From Dallia pectoralis (Eukaryota; Chordata; Actinopteri; Esociformes; Umbridae), in NCBI GenBank assembly GCA_029465975.1, contig CM055760.1:3468053-3532052 (forward strand): 64,000 nucleotides of DNA, given 5' to 3'. Positions 36,601-50,600 of the stretch are shown here, piece by piece. The position numbers and the translations under genes are program-made. The notes beneath the pieces are model-generated. The model ran no database searches. It had not been told where the DNA came from and was given only the letters and a program-made list of their open reading frames with translations. Position 1 is the first letter of the stretch; every line of letters starts with the position of its first letter.

Positions 36601-39600
36601 GAGAGAGAACCTAGAACCACATACTGAACAATGAACATACCGTTGACAAAGTTTAAACCACCAAAGATTTTTTTATTGTTTGTGGAAGGACACCTTGTTT
36701 GTTGTGAAATGGCATTGTGTTACTCAATATGGACCGGGAAATGTCTTTCTTTCCCTTTGTCCTTTGCACTCTTCCTCTGTCTTTTTTACTTTCTCTCTTG
36801 TTCTCTCTAGGCGAGTCATGGCTTTATCACTCAGCATCCATGGGCCAAGCAGGTCCGCGCCTTTATCAACTTGGAGGCAGCAGGGGTGGGGGGTAAAGAG
36901 GTGGTGTTTCAGACAGGTAGGTGGAGGCACTCACATGTGGAGGCAGCAGGGGTGGGGGGTAAAGAGGTGGTGTTTCAGACAGGTAGGTGGAGAAAATACA
37001 AATGTAACTGATCTGTAACAGGGGTTGAGAGGGTGACTTTCAAAAAAGTTCCTAAAGTTCCCAGTATTTTCTGAATGCCAGTCAGAGGATTCCTGGAATC
37101 AGGAGGGAATCCAGAATCTGCCAAACTGGGATTTGTAGAGAAACAGGATGTGTAACATGATACCTTAAGACCTAACGGAAATCCTGATGAACTACACAAC
37201 ATCAGCTGGCGTTGTGTTTTAGAAAAAAGCTATGTTGCTAGTTACAGAATTTGGCCTACTACTAGTGCTTAATGCTACTACTACTAGTGCTTAATGCTAC
37301 TACTACTACTACTTATGCCTAATGCTTGAACATGCTGTGTACTAAAGCAGCATTTGGCTAATATACACAGTCCGGGAAAAATATCTGTGTTCTGTAACTG
37401 TGGCAAAATGTATTTGCCTATCGCTGCTATCCAGGAGAATGTGTACCTGTTTAATGTGATACTTTCCAATTTGCTTACCAGTCTTTCTTCCATCCCTCCA
37501 TTTCATAAACAAACCCGTACAGGTCCTGAAAACCCCTGGTTGGTCCAGGCCTATGTCCACGCTGCCAAACATCCCTTTGCCTCAGTTGTTGGACAGGAAG
37601 TCTTCCAGAGTGGCGTGATCCCGTCTGACACAGACTTCCGCATCTACAGAGACTTTGGAAACATTCCAGGTAGGTGTATCCACCTAACGTACTTCACGTC
37701 GCTGCCATGTCTGCTGACTGTCATCATTAAATTATTATTTAATTAACATTCACCGATTTCTGGGGCTGTTTTTATAATTGTCCCCCTTCTGGTCAATTAT
37801 TTGTCTGTTCTCTTCAGTCGATTTCTGTGCATGTACTCCTGTTTATGTAGAGCTTAATTGTAATCTCTCTTTGTCTAATGCGTGTGGGTGTGTGCTTCTG
37901 TGCAGGTATTGATTTGGCCTTCATTGAGAACGGCTTCATCTACCACACCAAGTACGACACACCGGATCGAATCCATACAGACTCCATCCAGAGGGCTGGT
38001 AAATAGTTCATACAGATATAGAAACAGAATGTGTCTATTTGTGGAAAGAGGGCATTTAGTCTGTCTCCAATCTGGGAAAACAGGTCATGTATTTCTTATT
38101 GGTAGTTTGAAGCGGTTCGCTTTGTGGTGTTTAGCTGGCTCAGCTACTTGGCTAGCTATGTTTACCTCAGCTTTTGTTCTTCCCAAGGTGATCTTACCAG
38201 TCACATCCATGCTGCCCTTTGTTCACTTTTGAGGCAGTGTGCCAGATGCTGATCTAGGAATACAGATATACAGTATCTCACAAAAGTGAGTACAACCCTT
38301 ACATTTTTGTATTTAAGTATTTCATTATATCTTTTCATGTGACAACAGTGAATAAATGACACTTTGCTACACTGTAAAGTAGTGAGTGTACCGCTTGTAT
38401 AACAGTGTACATTTGCTGTCCCCTCAAAATAACTCAACGCACATCCATTAATGTCTGAACCGCTGGCAACAGTAGTGAGTACACTGCCAAGTGAAAATGT
38501 CCAAATTGGGCCCAATTAGCCATTTTCCCTCCCCGGTGTCATGTGACTCGTGAGTGTTACCAGGTCTCAGGTGTGAATGAGGAACAGGTGTGTTCAATTT
38601 GGTGTTATCGCACTCACACTCATACTGGTCACTGGAAGTTCAACTTGGGACCTCTCTGAGGGGACAGCAAATGTGCACTGTTATACAAGCTGTACACTCA
38701 CTACTTTACATTGTAGCAAAGTGTCATTTCTTCAGTGTTGTCACATGAAAAGATATAATCAAATATTTCCAATAATGTGAAGGGTGTACTCAGATACTGT
38801 ATAATACAGATACAGGAACTACCTGACCGGACTAAACTGACAGCCCACACTTCCAAACATCCCCTTTACTTCCTGTTTTAATGCTCACTTTGTCTTTCCT
38901 GTTTGTTTAAAAACAGATCATTACAGTGTTAACATTTCCATAGCCTATATATCAGTGTATCTCTCTTATCAGTGACAGCTCCACTGTACTATAGACTCCA
39001 GCCTGTCTACCATTTCCTAATGCAGGACTCTAACAGCCTGGCAGGTAGCTGCTCTATACTTTGTCTCCACGTCTCATTAGTCAAGGACAATAACTTCTCA
39101 ACCACACCATTTTAATTTTAGGAAGCATGAACGTTCACCACTGTCTCTAACACACCTTCTTCTCAAACAAAGCAATCTACTGACTCTGCCTGCTCTCCCC
39201 AAGTTTGTTGTAAACACACTCCTCTCTTGGTAGCACCTATGGTTTTATCAACACGCCTGTTCTGTGAAGTCCACATGGTCTGCTGGTCTAGACACATGTA
39301 TGCAACCCAGGTTTTCAAATGTGATCCACATGGATTGGGGACAGTAAACTAAAAGCATTTAAATGTAATTAAAATAACTCTCCATTGAAGTCCCTTTACG
39401 TGTCAGTGATTGGTCAATTTTTTTATTCAATGTCTATACATTTAGTCATTTGCGATAAGAATACCGGGCAAAATGTTGACACAAGATTGGTTAACAGAAA
39501 CATGTGGGCGGAGCTTATCTAATCTGAAGCCGCTCAATTGAAGTTTTGATTTGGAACAGGAAAGGTTTAGGTTATGTCTTTCAATGTTTTTGTCTCTGTG

Positions 39601-42600
39601 ACTATTATCCGAGGATTAGTTATTGGTCGAAATAATGTAGGTCATCCTCCTTTTCAATCAATCACTCAACTCTGCTGTAGAAACACTAGTTAGCTTTACA
39701 TGTTGTCCGCCGTACAACGTTGGGTGGAAAGCGTTTACCAGAATATACCTGCGCATCATGACATACCTGAGAATAAAATGAGAGCCTGTTAAATACAGCA
39801 TAATGGTAAATGGAACAGACACGTCTAGATAAAAATGTTTAGAACCCCCAGTTTATATTAAAATGTACGACGTTAAAGTTTTGTGAATAACTACAAAGGG
39901 TACAAAAGTCAGCAGTTACCTACCAGAAGTAAAAAACTATGTTTAGTTTACCAAACAACAAGAAAGAATGTACCTCTGTGTTAACAACATAGAGCAGTTC
40001 TGCAGCAATGGGAGTAATATAAGCCTCGACAGTTGATGCTAACAATTCTTACTGGTGTCTGTGTAAAAGCAGTGTTGGAACAGACTGTGTTACTACACCC
40101 TCTTAAGCATTATTTACGACGGTATTATAGGTCAGGAAGCAGTTTATTGCTATCATAATGGAGAGAAAAAAAATTGTGGACCCAGAATTTGAGAAGAAAA
40201 GTTAACTTATTGTGATCCTTAATCTGTTGTGTGAAATCATTGACCATCTGTGTTGTATGTGTGACACACTGAGTAAAGATGATTTGTGAAAGTGTTACAC
40301 CAACTCAATTGAGTTTGACTGAACGAAGCCCTTCTGACCACCCAACCATGAGGACTAGACATGCTATCCTGGTTAAACCTGACTCAAAGCATTATTTGAT
40401 TTGAAACGTAGCAAAATCATTCTGGAATACTATGGAGTTCCATTTGTCTCAAAAAGAACAAACAAAATTATTACTATTGCAAACAAAAAATAAATATTGA
40501 ATGCAAAACATCCACGAAAATGTATCGAGATCTGCAAGAAATCAAAACGATTAAAATGCAAAAACAAATGTATTGCAGTTGTTTTTCTATCTCTGCTTAC
40601 GTTGCCATGGTTTTTGCTCTCGGTCTTTTTCTACAGTTGCGAGTTCAGGTTTTTGCTCTCGTTTTTTTTTTGCAGTTTTTTTTGTATTTTTTTGTACACA
40701 ATTGTAACGTGTGGGCGGGGTTTAGATGACTTCCAAGAAGACGGGTCTCCATTGGTCAGCCGGATTTCGAGCAGTAGATTGCATTGTCACGATGGCTGGG
40801 CAGCCGGAACGTGGCTTTTTGCAGCCTCAGGTGGTATGCTCACAAACTCACTTTATAGTATCGGGTTTTGTTCCTAGACATTTTACATTTATACAGTATG
40901 TCTGCCATTGTGACATAGACGAATGAAATTCAAAGAATGCAATCTACTGCTTGAAATCCGACTGACCAATGGAGACCCGTCTTCTTGGAAGTCATCTAAA
41001 CCCCGCCCACACGTTACAATTGTGTCAAAAATTCACAACTGCAAAAAAGAAACCGAGAGCAAAAACCTGAACTCGCAACTGCAAAAAAAGACAGAGAGCA
41101 AAAACCATGGCAATGTAAGCAGAGATAGAAAAAAAAAACTGCAATACATTTGTCTTTGCATTTAAAACGTTTTGATTTCTTGCGGATCTCGATACATTTT
41201 CGTGGATGTTTTGCATTCAATATTTTCTTTTTGTTTGCAATACATATTTTTTGGTTGCAATAGTAATAATTTTGTTTGTTCTTTTTGAGACAAATGTAAC
41301 TCCATAGAATACAGGCTAACAGACAGCATAAAGTCCAAATGAAAGGACTGCTTCATGTTGATATTCCGGGGGCAGAAGGAACCGACTGAACAGAGATGTC
41401 AAACAACGTTGTCTAGAACAACAGAGCTTTTGTATAAAGATGGCAAATTTGAACAGGCTAGTGTTTTTTGTTTGTTGTTTTTTTTCCAGAATGAGGAGAT
41501 ACAGAAGCCTCATATCAGACCTTGGTTTCATTACTGTTCAAAATCATGTCAAATAAGTTGAACCTGCCTTCATTAATGGATCAATACAATATTCCCAACA
41601 ACCAGAACGCACAAATGGTCAGCTAAGGAACCCAATACTTGAGTGTTTTAGACGTTGTGTTGTTGGTTAGTTTGTTTTTGCCTTGACTTTCTCTTTGCTT
41701 AAATAATGTAGCACATACAGGCATCTGAAGTGTACAGCAGCAGTATAATCCAGATTGTGTTCTTAACTGCCAGACCGAATCTCCCTCATGTGAATGAATC
41801 ACATTTCGTTGAAATGTCACTTACCTTTAATCATCATCATTATCCTGTATCCCTAGGCGACAACATCCTGGCGGTACTGAAGCATCTTGCCATGTCAGAG
41901 GTGTTGGCGGATTCGTCGCAGTATCGCCATGGAAACATGGTGTTCTTCGACCTGCTTGGCGTGGTGGTGGTGGCGTATCCGGCCCGCGTTGGCACCATCA
42001 TCAACTACCTGGCTACCATGGCAACCTTCCTCTACCTGTTTAAGAAGTCCTCCCACCATAGCAACATGGGTATCATGGGTCTCTAATGTTTGTTTTTGTG
42101 TTAGTACTGTGATAAGCACACTGATAAGGGAGTCAGACAGACAATCCCAAGCAGACTACGGTGTGTGTGTATATATAGTAACAATGAATGCATTGTTTCA
42201 TTTCAAATGTAGCAAAAACTATCTGGACATATTTGATCAAAAGTTGTCGGTCTTCATTTAAATTTATATTAAAAACTAGTTATCAAGCCCTCGATGTAGC
42301 AATGTGGAATTTTGTGCACTTGATATCGGTATGGTATATGCTATTCTTATAGGTGTATTCATAGAAAACAAGTTCAATCTTTCATTCTTTAGGTGAGTTG
42401 TTCTCTAGCCTTTTGATGTGTCTCCAGATTTCTGGAATGTCATTATATCCCTAAACTAGCTTACTTGAATCAAAGTGTGAGTGGTTTTTGAATTAGTGAA
42501 CAGTATTATTTAGGTGTTCTAGCTTTGAAATGCACCTAACACACAGAATGGCTGGGGGTCCCCTGGAGACTTGATTGATCACTAATTTGTTACGGTCTGT

Positions 42601-44661
42601 CCTCACCTGGTTGTTTAGGTCTGAACCTAATTGTTTGGAACCAATTTAAAGGAAAAACCAGAAACCTCCATACACCTGGCCCTCCGTGGAATCGGTTTGA
42701 CACCTCTGATCTATGTTAAACTGCGATGTGTCAGTTCAGGAAGTGAAAAGCATCAAGCGTTTGTTAACTTCCTGAATTAAAAGGGAAATGATCCCAACCA
42801 TGACAAGCTGTGTGTACTTCCTTATCTCTCTACCAGGGGGGCGTTACCTTAAGGAGCTAGCCTATGGCACGGCACTGGTTATCATCAGCTGGTTTGTTAT
42901 GCTGTTGACTGTGCTCATCCTTGCCGTGCTGATGTCGCTGATTGGACGATCCATGTTCTGGTACTGCTCTTAATATACTAATTCTTCAAGAAATGTTCAG
43001 GTTTTTAGTGTGGAAACTGGTTTAACATTTAGACATTAATGAAAGCATGCAATTCAAACAAATACATGCAGAATATTTTTTTAACTCAAGAAGTACTGAT
43101 ATTAAGAACTAGGAAAATAGGTTTCAAAAGTATAAGCACCCCTAAAGAATATTTTAAACACAACAAAGCAAACGGGTGTTTAATGAAAATCTGATATGGT
43201 TAGTTGGTCTCAATCTCACAGAATTGTGTTAATGCCTTTCATTAATTTTCATTAGTTTCTATTTTTTCCTGGATTGTAAATAATAGATTGCATACATGTG
43301 AAATCCCTTTGTCATTCATCGCCATGGGCAAACTAAAGAGGTGGGATGGCAACATATATTACATTGTCATTGCGTAAACGACTCATACATGTTTTTGCAT
43401 TAGTATTGTGTTTTCCTCTGGCTTTGGTTTAGGTACAACAACTTCTGCACATGCATCTTTCTGTATGGTTCTGCTGCCACAGGGACATTGGTTCTCATTC
43501 ACACACTGGCCAAGAATCTCTACTATGGGGTGAGTATTCCATCTAGCAGAACATCCCAACCCAACGGCTTAATGGATATTTAAACAATTTGCCGATCTAT
43601 CCGAACCCTTATCTACTTCCCCACAATTAGATTAACCTATAGATACTCTTATCTATCTAGTGTTATTTTGCAGCTGCTTTTGAACATAAATGCTGTGCAA
43701 TTTATAGGACATACAAATGTATGCTATTAAAGCAGGTGATATGAAACAGAGCTGAGTAGCCTATGGCTTACATATACCTCCTATACATGGCACAAGTGGT
43801 ATTCAATAACTGCATAGACTGCAAAAACACTCTACCACAATGATTGTATCAAAGAGTGGGGCCTAGTCAGTTATAGTTTTTATTTAGAGACGGCCTACCT
43901 GGTTAAATAAAGGTTAAATAAATAAGAGATGCATATCGAGAAATTTCAACATGCAAAATAAAAGGAAATCCTGAAAGCCAAATGGTCTCCCACCTTCTAT
44001 ATATATGATATACACTGATAGGTGGGAATGTGGGAGGGAACATTTGTCAGAGATTTCCTGAATCCGGGAAGGAAAATGCAACATATCCTGAATTATCCAA
44101 CCGATTTGGCCCAGATTACTCCCTACTTGTCTATGTTCTGCTAAATAAGCTGTATGGTATCTGGTCAGAAAGCATTGTGTTTCATGTGACTGAATCTAAG
44201 TTCCTAACTCCAGACTCTTAATGCCTCCTGCTGTTGGGGGTTTGAATCCGGTGCCAATTCATTATGCCTCCTAAATACTTTTCTACCTAGCCTTCTCCTT
44301 CCTATTTTCCAAACGATAAATTGTAAAAAGCAAAAGTCCCACCCCTAAAGAATTTCTTAAAACACAGACACACACACACACACAAAGTAGTGCACGTCAC
44401 AGGGAACAGAATGCCATTAGGCCGTCTGGTTCTGTGTAGTTGTGAATATGAACAATATGATTTCTATAAATGTTTAATGAGAGAGTTGTCAAGCGACTCT
44501 CAAAACCTTCCTTCCAGTGTAGAACTGTTTCTCTCATGCGGCTGGCGTTCTTTGTCCTAACTACTCTGTAGAGGGCTAAAGCAGAAGCCAAAAACTCGAT
44601 GTGTTGTGTTCATATGTTTGTGTGTAGTGTTTGTGCGTGTGCTCTCGCTCAGTTGTGGATC

Positions 44662-44696
<35 letters not shown>

Positions 44697-47600
44697 ATGC
44701 CTTTGTTTTTCCCATGCTTGTGTGTTTAAGTTGTTGTTTTTTGCCCCCGTTTCAACTCAGCCAAGTCTGCATGGGACGGGTTTGGCTATGTCCAGAGACA
44801 GGAATTTTAGCAATTCCTTTCCTATTTACATGCCTCAGTCAATCCTAAGAAGCAAGCACCAAAAATGTCCCATAATGTGATGTTATATCCTTAGCTTCCA
44901 GTTTTCGATCTCCAGAGGAGTAATGCCGGATGTCTTTTTTATTAGCGTGCAGAACGGCACAGTGGCTGCCGGTAATGGAATGCTTCTAAACTCGGTGAAC
45001 TGCCTGTGAAGGAAGCTTCTGTTGGTGCTTACACATTTATAGGTGAAGCTGGCAGAGAGTGAGGATGCACTGAGGTCACAGGCGGGAATGGGGTAGGAAG
45101 GAAGGTGAGGGTAGGAACGTAGAGCGAGAGAAGGGAAGGGAGTGTCCTGACTATTGGCTCATGGTATTTGGAGGGACATCTAGGCTGAAGTTCAGACACT
45201 CACAATGTATCACATGCTTACTTTTCTAGGCCACAGTATGGGCCAGAGACGATTGGGTCAATGTGACATGAAGCAAAACAAACCAGGTTGGCTGATTTGG
45301 ATCAAATTCTCATTTGCAACGACGACCTGGCCAAGATGAAGCGGAAAAAAACGTACTTGGCAATACAGGATGAAGTGGCGAGTCAATATACAGATAATAC
45401 AGGATGAGGTATATTTAGATCAGTTGAGCAGCATTGATATGGCAGTAACAACTTAATAAAAATACAAAGAAGAGTCTACATACAGAATGTAAAAAGTGTA
45501 AGTGTATCTAGCAGGTATGTCATTAGTGTGCACAGATTGTATGACATAATGTGATTGTAGGAGGAAGAGCATTTGAGCATACCTGAGCAAATAGAATAAT
45601 TCAAAGAATGTAAACTGATAAATAGCTAATGTTAGCATCACTAGTTATCTAAAATGTGCTCAACTTATCTCTATGATTTATCAGGTTAATGTTATACTGC
45701 ATCTAAAATCCAATGATTCCCATTAAAAGGATCATGAACGGTTTGGGTACACATTTTCCTTTCGAGATGTGGTGTTTTCCAACTCTAGTAATGCACTTTA
45801 GACCAAATCTTCATCAGCTGCTATTCAGGAAGCATTGAGCAGAATATTCAGTTTCAAAATTAACTTTCCAAAGAGTATTGCGACACAATCGATTGATTGA
45901 CCCGTGTCTTTCTAAGGGTTTGTTCTGATATTCCCGCATGTAGCTGTAACTGGTTAAACACGTGGAACCGCCACACTCTGATACTTGCACAAGTGAAAAA
46001 TAATCTCACGACAACAACATGTCAAGAAAGTGATGGGGTGTGAATACTCAAGTGAACACCCGCAGACATTACAAAAGGAGAGTGCCCTGAACAAGATGAT
46101 ATCAAGAACATAAGGACCTCGTTGATATTGCCAGAACTTTACTGCCCACATTCCTAAGCAGATCCATAATGCAAATAAAACGAATACATTCTTGCCTCGG
46201 AGATACCGGCAGTTGGCACTTTGCCTGTGTATTGACCGAAGGCGTTAGAAGGTTCACCTGAGAAGATCTTTGATGATTTAACATTAGTGGTTGTTTGACA
46301 TTTTTACGAGAAGATGGCTCTCCTGTTGTTGTCTGCAGGCGCCATAGTTTGCTCCCCGTTCTACTCACAAACCTCGATTCAGTCAGGACAGGCTGATCAT
46401 CGAGAAAATATGTTCAAGGACAACCTCTGTCTGTCCATCTGTCTGCAGGGGGTGCGTCGTCTGGAGCTGGGGGAACTCTACTTTGACGTGAGCCTGTTGC
46501 TGTGGAGCGCCATCCTGGTCTTGCTCACTGCTAACGACCTGTGCTCAGCTTATGTCCCCATGCTCATGGTGGCCTTCCCTCTGGTCACCAAGTTGGTCCT
46601 CGCCAGCGAGTTCAGACTCCGAGGTGAGGAGATGATGGATCGGGATCTGGAGCTGGAAAGAACGATTGCACTTTATCTCTGGTTCGAATAGATACAGGGG
46701 TTAAACAGGTTTTTTGAAAGGCTTAATTGTTTTTGGTTTGGTCCGTCAGTAAAGTTCTTGATCTGCTGGCTGTGTCATGCTTGTGTGTCAATATTCTTTC
46801 TATTTCTCCAGGTGCCTCCATTAAGTACTCTGTCCTCTACCTGCTCGGTCTGGGTCTGCCTTACGTACACTTCATGTTTCTGATCTGGGTGGTGTTTGAG
46901 ATCTTCACGCCCATCCTGGGGCGCAGCGGAACAGAGATCCCTCCGGACCTGATCCTGGCCACCCTCGTTACCCTAACTGTCATCATTCTCTCATCCTTTT
47001 TTGTGAGTACATTTATTAAGCATAGAATAAAAAAGATGGTTTTCTTAAGAGCACCCGGCTGTTTCTTAGGAGCACCCGGCTGTTTCTTAGGAGCACCCGG
47101 CTGTTTCTCAGGAGCACCTAGCTGATGTTGTTTATTAGGAGCACCTAGCTGATGCTGTTTATTAGGAGCACCTAGCTGATGTTGTTTATTAGGAGCACCT
47201 AGCTGATGTTTGTTTATTAGGAAACCTAGCTGATGTTTGTTTATTAGGAGCACCTAGCTGATGTTTGTTTATTAGGAGCACCTAGCTGATGCTGTTTATT
47301 AGGAGCACCTAGCTGATGCTGTTTATTAGGAGCACCTAGCTGATGTTTGTTTATTAGGAGCACCTAGCTGATGCTGTTTATTAGGAGCACCTAGCTGATG
47401 CGGTTTATTAGGAGCACCTAGCTGATGTTGTTTATTAGGAGCACCTAGCTGATGTTGTTTATTAGGAGCACCTAGCTGATGTTTGTTTATTAGGAGCACC
47501 TAGCTGATGTTGTTTATTAGGAGCACCCAGCTGATGTTTGTTTATTAGGAGCACCTAGCTGATGTTGTTTATTAGGAGCACCCAGCTGATGTTTGTTTAT

Positions 47601-50600
47601 TAGGAGCACCTAGCTGATGTTGTTTATTAGGAGCACCTAGCTGATGTTGTTTATTAGGAGCACCTAGCTGATGTTGTTTATTAGGAGCACCTAGCTGATG
47701 TTTGTTTATTAGGAGCACCTAGCTGATGCTGTTTATTAGGAGCACCTAGCTGATGCTGTTTATTAGGAGCACCTAGCTGATGTTTGTTTATTAGGAGCAC
47801 CTAGCTGATGCTGTTTATTAGGAGCACCTAGCTGATGCGGTTTATTAGAAGCACCTAGCTGATGTTGTTTATTAGGAGCACCTAGCTGATGCTGTTTATT
47901 AGGAGCACCTAGCTGATGCTGTTTATTAGGAGCACCTAGCTGATGTTTGTTTATTAGGAGCACCTAGCTGATGCTGTTTATTAGGAGCACCTAGCTGATG
48001 CGGTTTATTAGGAGCACCTAGCTGATGTTGTTTATTAGGAGCACCTAGCTGATGTTGTTTATTAGGAGCACCTAGCTGATGTTTGTTTATTAGGAGCACC
48101 TAGCTGATGTTGTTTATTAGGAGCACCCAGCTGATGTTTGTTTATTAGGAGCACCTAGCTGATGTTTGTTTATTAGGAGCACCTAGCTGATGTTTGTTTA
48201 TTAGGAGCACCTAGCTGATGTTGTTTATTAGGAGCACCTAGCTGATATTGTTTATTAGGAGCACCTAGCTGATGTTGTTTATTAGGAGCACCTAGCTGAT
48301 GTTTGTTTATTAGGAGCACCTAGCTGATGCTGTTTATTAGGAGCACCTAGCTGATGTTGTTTATTAGGAGCACCTAGCTGATGTTGTTTATTAGGAGCAC
48401 CTAGCTGATGTTGTTTATTAGGAGCACCTAGCTGATGTTGTTTATTAGGAGCACCTAGCTGATGCTGTTTATTAGGAGCACCTAGCTGATGTTGTTTATT
48501 AGGAGCACCTAGCTGATGTTGTTTATTAGGAGCACCTAGCTGATGCTGTTTATTAGGAGCACCTAGCTGATGCATAGCTATTCATTAGGGGCATTTGATC
48601 TGTTTTTATTAATTGATTTTTAAAGGAGTGCTATACCTACATGAAATATATATCCTATACATTTTTTATTTATTGTTTGAATCACTGATTTTGTCTTCAT
48701 CTTATCTCAACTCAGCTCCACTTCATCTACCTGGCCAGATCAACTAAGTGGCTGTTGGCAGGTCTGGGAACAGTGTTCACTGTGTTTTTGTTGCTAGTGT
48801 CTTGCGGCCTGTTCTTCCCTTTCACAGCAGACCCATCTGCCCCACGTCCAAAACGAGTCTTCATCCAGGTCAGCCCAAATGATTATTCTGTTTGGCGTTA
48901 TTATGTGACACCTTTATAACACGCTAATATTGTATGCATGAACTATACTGAACTAAAAAGTTCATTTGCAGTGATTTCATGGATTAATTGATGGTTACTT
49001 GAAGATGCAATGGTGCTGTGCTTATTGAACATAATTCTACTCTTACTAAGCAGCAAGAAGAGTGGTTTTCGTCACCCAGCACATTTAAATTCGTAAATAA
49101 TAAAAAGTTATGTCCAGCTAATGTTAGCGGCCTGTCTTGTGAGCAGCATGTTGGTGAGTTTAGCCTCTTAGCCAGCAACAGCAACGTAGTTAACGTGCTA
49201 CTTAAGTCAGTTAGCATGCTACTTAAGTCAGTTAGCATGCTACTTAAGTCAGTTAGCATGCTACTTAAGTCAGATAGCGTGCTACTTGAGTCAGATAGCA
49301 TGCTACCTGTGTGTTACACTGGTGTTTACAGTTTTAACTCAGCCTGCTGCTAATGCAGCCAGATCTTCAGTGTTGAAAGTGTCTCCGCCTTGTGCTCCTA
49401 AAGATTTGTTCAAATGCACCCAAACCCCCTTTCCAGCACGCCACTCGTACATTCCACGGTGTGGATGGCCGGGTGGAGAGTAAAGACTCTGGGCTGTGGA
49501 TCAACAGCTTTGACTACACTGGCATGCAGCATATCACACCGCTTATACCAGAGATTAATGACACGATCAGGACAAGTTGCCATAAAGACAGGCCATTCTG
49601 TGGCTTCCCCTGGTTCCTACCCATCAATTTCCTCGCCAAGTAAGTCACACACGTTTCAACATATTTGACATCTTTATATTTGAGTGATATTTACGATATT
49701 ATTCCTATTTTCCAGAGGACATCCACTCTTTGCCCTAAGATAGCTTTATCATTTTTGGAATGTAAGGCCATGAACTTTTTAATACACAATATAATTTCAG
49801 TCTGGGAAAGTAGAGATGGGGCTTATTTTCCAAAATGATATTCCTGTTAGTAGAAAATGAAAAGCTATGGAAAGTTTTACTGAATCATTCACACACACAA
49901 TGCATTTATTCTGTAACATTATGTCAAGTTCTGACTGGTTCAGTAAACTATGTCTTTGTTTACAGGAAGAATTGGTACCTCCCTGCCCCTGAGGTTTTTC
50001 CCAAGTCTCCTGTGAAGTTTCAGCTCCTTTCTAAAGAAGAGACAACATGGGGAACAGTGAAGATGACTTTTGAGGTCCAAGGTGAGATGTCCCTATAGCC
50101 TCAACTCTACCACGGCCTGAGTTTGTCACTTCATGTGTTTTGGATTAATTTGGCATTGTGTATGTGAGAGAGTGTGGGGCTTTGTCCTGGGTCAAACTTC
50201 TAGAATCTAGAAAGCCTGTGCAAATCCGGTCTAAATTTGTGAATTATTGCAAAACAAATGTTGATTTATTCAAATATGTCAGTTTTGTAGAGCGTACGTT
50301 TTTTACAAGCATTTCTTCTTAGCCAAGATAATACATTTACCTAAAACGTTTGGCATAACAAAAAGCTAATTATACAGCATAATCGTTGCACATTACGCTG
50401 GGGACATTAAAAGGCCACTCTAAAATGACACTCTAAAAAACATTTTTGCTTTTGTCAAATCAGAATTCCCTTTTATAAAACAGTTAAAATGCAGGCCTAA
50501 ATAAAATAAAAAAAGACAACTTTAACTGCTTGTCTCCACAATAAGCTCATGTGTCTCAAGTTATAAAAATCTATAATTACACAATGGCCAAATGAAGTAT

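Noticed and set aside
40497..41220. Two similar open frames starting [12 protein letters not shown]
   Set aside because: They are the two arms of one inverted-repeat element read on opposite strands; no homology to a protein.
46314..46448. Open frame preceding ermp1 exon 10
   Set aside because: It ends in a clear acceptor, and the peptide before it does not match ERMP1; the exon 9 to exon 10 phase closes without it.
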